From the NCBI GenBank assembly GCA_937944405.1, contig CALDYR010000029.1:1-41827 (forward strand): 41,827 nt of DNA. The letters run 5' to 3'. The DNA is from an uncultured Pirellulaceae bacterium. GTDB taxonomy: Bacteria; Planctomycetota; Planctomycetia; Pirellulales; Pirellulaceae. The notes under the pieces are model-generated. The model was given only the letters and a program-made list of their open reading frames with translations, did not search any database and had not been told where the DNA came from. Positions within the stretch are counted from its first letter, which is position 1. Every line of letters starts with the position of its first letter. The position numbers and the translations under genes were made by a program. Of this stretch, positions 16,626 to 23,292 are shown one piece after another.

Positions 16626-17801
16626 TTGACGACTTCAGCGACCATTGAACGTATCCAACCCGGAACACGTCTGAGTGAATTGTACGTCGTTGACTGCCCT
16701 GAAGCGGCGTTGTTGACCGAGTACCCGTCTTCCAACAGCGCTGCGACGGGGTATCAGAATCGTTCGAAATACATCATTCACGATCCATCGCCGCCACCGT
16801 GCCGGGAACTATTGAAGATCCTCGGACCGCATCATTTAATGCTTTGTTGGGGACGCGCAATTCCGGTCTGTTCTGATGAAAGTCCGCCGCAAGCATTGTT
16901 GGCCCACTGGCAGCGTACCTTTGGTGACAATGCCGTTCCGAATTGGCAACTCCCAGACAACACCCGTTCCTACATCACGCTGTTCCCCCACCAGTCGCTC
17001 CCGAATGAACAACAGGTGATCGATCCAGACGTTTATTACCGCCTGCATTCAAAGGAAGTGATTGAAAAAATTGACTGTCCCCAAGGGGGTGTGTTGGATA
17101 GCATTCGCCCCCCATGCGTCGTGAAACTGACTCATGGGTACGCGGGGCTTAGTAATTTTTTTGTGCGCCAACCTGATGAAGTAGATGACGTCCGAGCGAA
17201 AATGAGCCACCAGTGGCCCGATGCGAATTTCGTCGTCAACTCGATCATCGAGGACATTCAAACCGACGTCGGTGTACAGTTTTATTTGCGCAAAAACGGT
17301 TCTGCGGTATGGCTTGGGTTCACGCAGCAAAATTTTGACGCCAATGGTAAATGGAGTGGCGGTTGTTTTTCAGCGCCTGCACAAGAGCAACGATTTGATG
17401 AACTAAGCGCGATGATTCGGCCAGCGGCGAAGTACCTGCACGAAGAAGGGTATTTCGGTGTCGTGGGGATTGATATCGTCACCGACGGAAAAGGGAATTC
17501 CTATTTAGTCGACGTTAACCCGCGCCTGACGGGGATCACACCGTTTTTGATGGCGTCGCGCCAGTTTGCGAACGAGGGCCTGACCGAGGGGATTTATTTG
17601 GCCAGTTGCCGGTTTTCGGGATCTTTGGATGACCTGATCCGCGCGGCCGAAGCGGAAATGCAATCCAAACCCAGATCGCGCGTTGTGGTGCTGAGTGCAT
17701 TTACGGAAACGGAAAGCGAATCTACCGTCTGCCACCTTTCAGTAACGTCTCAATCGCAAGCAACGAACCAGGCGATACTAACGCGATTGATGAAATCTTG
17801 A
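16626..17801 (+). CDS. ATP-grasp ligase, substrate unknown, coupled to ovoA
   Basis: A 391-residue ATP-grasp enzyme. An N-terminal pre-ATP-grasp part (1 to about 155) is followed by the ATP-binding region with V-V-K-L-T-H-G-Y-A-G-L-S (phosphate/adenine-binding loop, about 160-171) and a C-terminal lobe with G-V-V-G-I-D-I-V-T-D and the metal-binding V-D-V-N-P-R-L-T-G (about 298-306). ATP-grasp enzymes activate a carboxylate as acyl phosphate and join it to an amine or thiol. This sequence does not match a named ATP-grasp family I can recall, so the substrate is unknown. Start is TTG at 16626, one base after the ovoA stop; its own TGA overlaps the TTG of the next gene. This spacing argues for one transcript and coupled translation, and for action on the OvoA product (inference), for example joining an amino acid to a thiohistidine. 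Confidence 0.85.
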   Translation: MTTSATIERIQPGTRLSELYVVDCPEAALLTEYPSSNSAATGYQNRSKYIIHDPSPPPCRELLKILGPHHLMLCWGRAIPVCSDESPPQALLAHWQRTFGDNAVPNWQLPDNTRSYITLFPHQSLPNEQQVIDPDVYYRLHSKEVIEKIDCPQGGVLDSIRPPCVVKLTHGYAGLSNFFVRQPDEVDDVRAKMSHQWPDANFVVNSIIEDIQTDVGVQFYLRKNGSAVWLGFTQQNFDANGKWSGGCFSAPAQEQRFDELSAMIRPAAKYLHEEGYFGVVGIDIVTDGKGNSYLVDVNPRLTGITPFLMASRQFANEGLTEGIYLASCRFSGSLDDLIRAAEAEMQSKPRSRVVVLSAFTETESESTVCHLSVTSQSQATNQAILTRLMKS

Positions 17802-19180
17802 CCCAAACCTCTCTCACCACCGGTTCCATTACGGGCCATGTGCGTTCTCTGGCGGTGCCGGCGAGCATCGGCCTGTTTTTTCAGACGATGTACAACGTCG
17901 TCGATTCCTATTACGCGGGAATGATTTCAACGACCGCGCTGGCGTCGTTGGGTTTGAGTTTTCCCGTGTACCTGCTGATAATCGCGTCCAGTAGCGGCAC
18001 CTCGCGGGGGACTTCGGCGCTGATTGCCAACGCGATCGGCAGTGACGATGTTGCAAAGCAGAAGACACTGATCGCGCAAAGTATTTCGATGGGATTGGTC
18101 CTTTCGATCGCGATGACGTTCCTTGGTTTGACGTTGGCTTCGCCGCTGTTTCGGTTGATGGGTGCGGATGGTGAATACCTGTCGACTGCGCTCAGTTACA
18201 TCTGCCCTATTTTCATGGGGACGGTTTTTATCATCATCAGCGGTCTATGCAACGGGATCTTGGTGGCTCATGGTGACAGTAAAACCTACAGCCGAGTGAT
18301 GATTGTCGGCTTTTTTATGAACTTGGTACTGGACCCTTGGTTCATTTACGGAGGATTGGGATTGCCAGCGATGGGAATCACGGGGATTGCTTTGGCGACG
18401 GTGCTGATCCAAGGGGTAGGATGTTGGTACATGTGCGATGCGGTGATACGACGAAAGATATTGGTCGTATCGGCCTGGCGAAAGTTCATCCCCGAACTGC
18501 GCACCTACGCAGAAATCGTTCAACAGGCCTTACCCGCGAGTTTTAATGTGATGTCGGTCGCGTTGGGATTTTTCGTGACAACGTATTTTCTCAAAACGTT
18601 TGGCGAATCCACAGTTGCGGCTTACGCCGTCACCACACGCATCGAACAAATCGTACTGTTGCCTTCATTCGGATTGTACGCCGCGATCATGGCGCTGGTG
18701 GGACAAAACAACGGAGCGGGAAAAATTGACCGCATCAACGAAACGATGAAAGTCTGCAATCGGTTCGGTTTGATCCTGACAATCACCAACGCGACGCTTA
18801 TGTTTTTGGCGGCCGATTGGTTGATGCGCATTTTTTCAGATGCCCCTGATGTGATCGGTGTGGGAGTGACTTGCCTTCGGATCTTCGCTTTTGTGCAGTG
18901 GGCCTACGTGATGACTTCGACACATATCGCGATGCTTCAAGCGATTAAGCGTCCGATGTACGGATTTTTTGAATCGGTGACTCGTAAAATCATTCTGCCG
19001 ATGCCGTTGTTGTGGTTGTTTATTGCCCAGTGGGATAAAAGCGTGCTCTGGATTTGGTACACCTCAGGGACCACCACGATAATAATGACATTGGTAACGG
19101 TAACTTACGCGCGGTGGGTGTTGCGAAACCGGACCAAGGACGCCAGCGGAAATTCAACATTGGCGACGCGCCATGTTTGA
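17798..19180 (+). CDS. MATE family efflux transporter
   Basis: A 460-residue membrane antiporter of the MATE (multi antimicrobial extrusion) family, which uses Na+ or H+ gradients to export organic molecules. About twelve hydrophobic helices are visible in two related halves; near the N-terminus the sequence runs V-P-A-S-I-G-L-F-F-Q-T-M-Y-N-V-V-D, the typical MatE start, and a matching A-L-P-A-S-F-N-V-M-S opens the second half (about residue 244). Length is normal for the family. The TTG start overlaps the stop of the ATP-grasp gene by three bases, and no ATG lies nearby, so it is translationally coupled as the last gene of the ovoA operon. Its likely cargo is the pathway product, by context only. 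Confidence 0.9.
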   Translation: MTQTSLTTGSITGHVRSLAVPASIGLFFQTMYNVVDSYYAGMISTTALASLGLSFPVYLLIIASSSGTSRGTSALIANAIGSDDVAKQKTLIAQSISMGLVLSIAMTFLGLTLASPLFRLMGADGEYLSTALSYICPIFMGTVFIIISGLCNGILVAHGDSKTYSRVMIVGFFMNLVLDPWFIYGGLGLPAMGITGIALATVLIQGVGCWYMCDAVIRRKILVVSAWRKFIPELRTYAEIVQQALPASFNVMSVALGFFVTTYFLKTFGESTVAAYAVTTRIEQIVLLPSFGLYAAIMALVGQNNGAGKIDRINETMKVCNRFGLILTITNATLMFLAADWLMRIFSDAPDVIGVGVTCLRIFAFVQWAYVMTSTHIAMLQAIKRPMYGFFESVTRKIILPMPLLWLFIAQWDKSVLWIWYTSGTTTIIMTLVTVTYARWVLRNRTKDASGNSTLATRHV

Positions 19181-19308
19181 CACCCGCCATTTGAATCCAG
19201 CCAAAATCGAAACCGTCGCTCAATGCGATGTCCTCGCTCTCCCCCCAAAAAAAGGGCTATCGCGGAATTTTGTGGGTTTTGTAAAATTCTCCGAGAAGCA
19301 GAACGATC

Positions 19309-19600
19309 ATGCAAGAAACAGAGCTTTATCAACACGTCCTTGGGCTTGAAACTCAGTGGCGCGTATCCGAAGTGGACCTCAACGTGGAGCTTGGGGAGAT
19401 CGTGTTTAGCGTCACCCACCCGGAAGGTACCACGTTTTGTCGCCCTCAGTGCGAACAAAAACTGAGCTGTTACGACCATTCAGCCCCGCGTCGCTGGCGT
19501 CACCTCGACCGTTGCAAGTCCCGACAATGCTTGAGGCTTCGATTCCCCGAGTTCAACGTCCTGAGCATGGGATCAAACCGGTTGCTACGCCAGTGGCCTG
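19309..19600 (+). pseudogene. ISL3-type transposase, N-terminal remnant with frameshift
   Basis: The ATG at 19309 opens M-Q-E-T-E-L-Y-Q, then L-G-L-E-T-Q-W-R-V-S, H-P-E-G-T-T-F-C and R-W-R-H-L-D, matching the start of ISL3-family transposases including the region of the N-terminal zinc finger (C-x-x-C is degraded to C-R-P-Q-C). After the R-W-R-H-L-D segment the similarity moves to another frame (I-P-R-V-Q-R-P-E-H-G-I-K). Everything downstream of about 19600, including the catalytic domain, is gone. The upstream GGGCTATCGCGGAATTTTG (19254-19272) could be the left terminal repeat, but no matching right end is found. Confidence 0.75.
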
Positions 19601-19610
19601 CCAAGCCACG

Positions 19611-19644
19611 AAAAAAGGACCCACAACAATTCATGGATCCTTTT
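19611..19644 (-). terminator. Intrinsic terminator of the YSAP-repeat protein gene
   Basis: Read on the minus strand: AAAAGGATCC (from 19644), a 14-base loop, then GGGTCCTTTTTT. The ten-base arms pair with one wobble and end in a T tract. It lies 42 bases beyond the stop codon of the secreted repeat protein gene. Confidence 0.75.
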
Positions 19645-19685
19645 AAAAGGTCGATATGCCGGCACGCGGCATTTTATTAACCGCC

Positions 19686-20117
19686 TCATGATCGGCGAGG
19701 AGCCGAATAGGCTGGTGCCGAGTAAGACTGAACAGGGGCTGAATAAACAGGGGCCGAATAAGTCGGGGCTGAATAAACAGGGGCTGAGTAATTCGGGGCT
19801 GAGTAATTCGGGGCTGAGTAATTCGGGGCTGAGTAACTGGGCGCCGAATACGTTGGCTGTGAGTAAACAGGCTGAGCGTAGATCTGCGGCGAGTAATAGT
19901 TTCCTTGCAGCTGTTGCTGCTGGGCCGGTCGCAAGGATGAACCACCGGAAAAGGTTGGGGCCGACTGGAAGTTCCCCGAAGAATAAACAGGGGTGGAGAA
20001 TGTCGAACTTTGAGGGGGTGCGGAAAAACGTGCACCGCTTTGAGCCGTCACCGACGAAGCCGATAAGGCGATCATTGCTAAAGCCAGCAAAGCGCAACTT
20101 GATGAAATTCTCTTCAT
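19686..20117 (-). CDS. Secreted Y-S-A-P repeat protein of unknown function
   Basis: A 143-residue protein starting at the ATG at 20117; upstream in-frame codons lack coding character. Residues 1 to about 23 are a signal peptide (basic M-K-R, hydrophobic A-L-L-A-L-A-M-I-A-L, cleavage after S-V-T-A). The remainder is low complexity: a Q-rich middle (Q-Q-Q-Q-L-Q) and then about a dozen Y-S-A-P pentapeptide units (N-Y-S-A-P, V-Y-S-A-P, T-Y-S-A-P). Four of them are near-identical 15-bp DNA repeats at 19780-19839. Tyrosine- and proline-rich repeats of this kind suggest an extracellular structural or surface protein that may be cross-linked, but I cannot assign a family. It has its own terminator and probably its own promoter in the 20118-20376 spacer. 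Confidence 0.75.
   Translation of the reverse strand: MKRISSSCALLALAMIALSASSVTAQSGARFSAPPQSSTFSTPVYSSGNFQSAPTFSGGSSLRPAQQQQLQGNYYSPQIYAQPVYSQPTYSAPSYSAPNYSAPNYSAPNYSAPVYSAPTYSAPVYSAPVQSYSAPAYSAPRRS
19780..19839. repeat. 15-bp tandem repeat array inside the YSAP gene
   Basis: GGGGCTGAGTAATTC occurs three times exactly (19780-19794, 19795-19809, 19810-19824) and a fourth time with two changes (19825-19839). Degenerate copies extend toward 19735. On the minus strand each unit encodes one N-Y-S-A-P pentapeptide. The perfect identity of the copies implies recent expansion. Confidence 0.9.
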
Positions 20118-20376
20118 GATTTTGGTCCTAGGGTGGATTGAGGGGGGGTAATACACGGTGCCGATTTTACACCAACTGGGCCACCCGAGTAGGTGATTCA
20201 CCAGAAATCTCCATTAAACGTTGGCGACTGCCCGAGATCGCATGGCATCTAATAGAAGCTTCGATTTTCGGGGCTAATTAGATAGATCCAAGCAAATTTG
20301 AAATACGATTACTGAACATTGTGTGTTCCACAAAACAGACATTGTTGGCTAAGATATCGTAAAAAAACGAAGAACA

Positions 20377-20756
20377 CGAGTTGGTCGGACGATCGCTGGC
20401 GGATTAAATTGCGCGAGAGGAAAGTCCGGGCTTCAGAGGGCAAGGTGGTCGGTAACGCCGACCGATCGTGAGATCAGGGCAAGTGCAACAGAAAGTAAAC
20501 CGCCGAACGGGTTTTTCGGTTACGAAGAATTGCGTGGTAAGGGTGAAACGGTGAGGTAAGAGCTCACCAGCACGCGCGGGTGACCGGTGTGGCTGGGTAA
20601 ACCCCACCTGAAGCAAGGCTAAACAGAAAGCAGCGGTTGCTCGCCGCGTGATGACTTTCGGGTAAGCTGCTTGAGCCCATCGGCAACGGTGGGCCTAGAT
20701 AAATGATCGTCCTCGGCGTTGAGGCTGATGACAAAACCCGGCTTACGACCAACTCG
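20377..20756 (+). ncRNA. rnpB: RNase P RNA (bacterial type A)
   Basis: The catalytic RNA that removes 5' leaders from tRNA precursors. The conserved cores are clear: GAGGAAAGTCCGGGC near 20415, GGTAAGGGTGAAACGGTGAGG near 20535-20555, ACAGAAA elements, and the 3' GATAAATGATCG segment near 20698. The ends form helix P1: GAGTTGGTCG (20378-20387) pairs perfectly with CGACCAACTC (20746-20755). A six-T tract follows at 20757. The length of about 380 nt fits type A RNAs. It is transcribed on the plus strand between two minus-strand genes. The short open frames inside it are not genes. Confidence 0.97.
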
Positions 20757-20847
20757 TTTTTTCTTCAAATTGACTCAACGGCGACACGCGACACGACGTT
20801 GTTAACGTATCCAACACCGGCGCTAAAGCGCTACGCGCGTCGGTCGT

Positions 20848-22608
20848 TTACGCTAGATCCCGATCTTCAAACAGTACCAACGACAACAGCATCGCGATTG
20901 CACCGTAGAGAAAAGTATAGATCATTGCCCAACCAAGATACTGTGGCGGGACTAATTCGTTATTGTTGACTGCGGCCCGCACGTCGAAGTGATCTAACAC
21001 CGGAAAAATAACGGCGATAAGATTTGAAAACGTCACCACCGGAGCAAACTCGACTAAATCCGACTGCACCATCATCGGCGTCAAGTGACCCAAAATGTAG
21101 ATCGCAAAACAGATTAAAAAGTTTGGCAGAATCCCAAACCGCGTCGAAAGCGACACACTAATCGCGACGAAAATGACCACCTCTAAAAAACACAGAAAGA
21201 TTGCCGGGATGACATAGGTGGCTTCTGTGAAGCACTGAGCCCAATCTTCGACTTTCTGAGTTGCTTCGCGGCCGTCATAGATGGGTTTGTAGGCCGTCCA
21301 GATCACAAACCATAACCCTAAAACGATGAACAGCAGCGCGATCGCCAGTGAGATCCCTGAGAACTTCCCTAAAATAAACTGTCGTCGTCCGATTGGTTTC
21401 GATAGAACGGTTAAGGCCGTTCGTCCTTCGATTTCTTCAGCCACCGATTTACTGGCCGCCCATATGGCAGTGAAAATGGCCAGCACCCGAATCAACGTCA
21501 ACCCCGATTCCTTGTACAGTTTGATGTCTTCGCCAAAGGTGTTGTAAGGGATAAAAATTGAGGCCACCACGAACACAATCCCGATAACGGCCACCAGCAA
21601 ATACAACGGTTGCGACACCTCGGTTTTGAACGTCGACAGCGCGACGGCCGCAACTTTCGGAGCCAGTACGCAAAACAACATATACAGCAGATAGATCATC
21701 ACGACGAAAAACGCTGCCGCCGGGATGATCGCGACTTCGGGGATGATCGGCGCGGTGCGAACTTCCAATCGCACTTTGGCCGAAGCAGCACCAAGGTTAT
21801 TGACATACAGAGCGTCGTATTGCTTCTCACTCAACCGAGCAAAGTTTTTCGATACGACCGTCGGTTGTTCGTTGGCTTCGATGTCATAAACCCGCGCCCG
21901 ACTGGTTTCAGGGGTAATCGGTTCGGCACTGACTTCGATCTGCTGATCGGTCAGGACGCTCAGCTGCGTTAATTCCGAACCGAAAAAACTCATCGACGCC
22001 GCGTCGCCGGTGTGATCGAGGGGGCTTGGCGGCACCTCGATTTCAACAACTTGAGATCCCGCTGCCGGCAACCGGGCCAAAGACGCCATCATTTCGTTAG
22101 GGTCATCAACGAACTTAACCACACCGAAGCCGTCGAAGGAAGCAAGAACGGCCCCCAACAACGCGAAGATCAAAAACGCCAATCCAATTCGGTTCATCCA
22201 GCCAAGAAAGCCTTCGGTAGCAAATGCCCACGTCTCCCCTGCCATCTCTTTGGCCACCAAGCACCACGCGCCGTACCCGATCACCAAACACAGCGGCACC
22301 ACAAACGCTAACCCAAAAATCAGATCCCCATCAAACCTCAGCGTTCCATATTGCCAACTATAATAAAACAGGAACAAGGCCACATACACTGCCGCCAACA
22401 ATAAGCTAAACACATGATAAACGACCGTCTTGGGTCGGACTGAGTTAAACAATGGCACCTTTTGCAAGACCGCCAATTTAACCAACATCAACATCGCCAA
22501 TACAAACCCCGAAGCGATTCCCACCGACAATAACCAGACCGGTGTTAGCCAATCGGTAACTTCAGGACGCTGAGCGATAAATACGAAGTCCGAGGCGAAT
22601 CGAAGCAT
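20848..22608 (-). CDS. ABC transporter permease-like membrane protein with large periplasmic insert
   Basis: A 586-residue integral membrane protein of the ABC-2/NosY-GldF type permease group. I start at ATG 22608 (M-L-R-F-A-S-D-F); the frame stays open further upstream but that part is not family-like. Four to five helices occupy residues 20 to about 180, a soluble region of roughly 140 residues follows, then at least six helices to the end. E-I-E-G-R-T-A-L-T-V-L-S-K-P-I-G-R (about 395-410) is the coupling-type motif seen in permeases that dock an ABC ATPase. No ATPase gene is adjacent, so the partner is elsewhere or the protein works differently. Its gene converges on rnpB. The transported substrate is unknown. 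Confidence 0.8.
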   Translation of the reverse strand: MLRFASDFVFIAQRPEVTDWLTPVWLLSVGIASGFVLAMLMLVKLAVLQKVPLFNSVRPKTVVYHVFSLLLAAVYVALFLFYYSWQYGTLRFDGDLIFGLAFVVPLCLVIGYGAWCLVAKEMAGETWAFATEGFLGWMNRIGLAFLIFALLGAVLASFDGFGVVKFVDDPNEMMASLARLPAAGSQVVEIEVPPSPLDHTGDAASMSFFGSELTQLSVLTDQQIEVSAEPITPETSRARVYDIEANEQPTVVSKNFARLSEKQYDALYVNNLGAASAKVRLEVRTAPIIPEVAIIPAAAFFVVMIYLLYMLFCVLAPKVAAVALSTFKTEVSQPLYLLVAVIGIVFVVASIFIPYNTFGEDIKLYKESGLTLIRVLAIFTAIWAASKSVAEEIEGRTALTVLSKPIGRRQFILGKFSGISLAIALLFIVLGLWFVIWTAYKPIYDGREATQKVEDWAQCFTEATYVIPAIFLCFLEVVIFVAISVSLSTRFGILPNFLICFAIYILGHLTPMMVQSDLVEFAPVVTFSNLIAVIFPVLDHFDVRAAVNNNELVPPQYLGWAMIYTFLYGAIAMLLSLVLFEDRDLA

Positions 22609-23292
22609 AGTCGAGGCTTTTCGAAGTCTGAAAGGGCGTGAGTTTTGTGAAGCAATTCTGGACGCAAAAATTCCGTTTATAACGTCTTTACGATAATTAT
22701 GATCTTTTGGTTCAAATTCTTCAAAGGGAGTCGGCAAAAATTTGCAAACTAAGCCCGACAGAAAGACAGTGGGCACTCAACCTCCTCCCTAGCAACCCTT
22801 CCACGTTTTACAGTTTGCGTCTTATACGATGTTGATCGTTTCTCTTGGCTGCCAGTGGATTGTCCGGGGATTATGGTGACTTCTGATGGCCTGAATTCTC
22901 GCGAATCCAGCTACATTAAAAAAACGCGTCGCGCCGAAAGAAACGGCAGCTGGCCAATTTCCCGCCAAGCACCCGAACACGAACGTCTGACCACCACTAT
23001 CATCTGCTACGGACGGATTGCCGCGATTCTGCTGGTGCACGCCACTGCACAGCAATTTGGTCTCGGAATTGGTTCGTAAACCCAGCCCCTCGCACATTTG
23101 ACAGGTTTAAAAAGGTGCAGTTTTCGAGTGTTATTTCAGTCTGATGTCTGTGGAAAGTTGGGTTTTGCGGCGAATTGGAACGTTACTTCCGCGAAAGAAG
23201 TCGGTTTAACTCGTTAGATTCTGCCTCCCCTGAGTTTTAGACGCTGATTAAAACTCCTGCTCCCTCCGCTACAGAATTGCTCGAACGTAAAA
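22609..23292. other. 684-bp spacer between the ABC permease and DUF1592 genes
   Basis: The two flanking genes diverge, so both promoters should lie here. Short open frames exist on both strands (for example 22855-23079 plus and 22822-23097 minus), but neither has a family match I recognise, a ribosome-binding site or clear coding character. I see no tRNA-like fold, strong hairpin or repeat. The frame upstream of the permease ATG, from 22776, might be coding but lacks similarity. I leave the region unassigned. Confidence 0.5.

Noticed and set aside
19735..19840. Regularly repeated units resembling a CRISPR array
   Set aside because: Units are contiguous 15-mers without spacers and lie inside a coding sequence giving Y-S-A-P repeats.
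19688..20119. Plus-strand frame of 143 codons across the YSAP gene
   Set aside because: Mirror of a repeat gene that has a signal peptide and terminator on the minus strand.
20404..20616. Minus-strand frame in rnpB
   Set aside because: The region is the conserved RNase P RNA.
22822..23097. Short opposing frames in the permease-DUF1592 spacer
   Set aside because: No ribosome-binding site, no recognisable motif and both strands are equally open.
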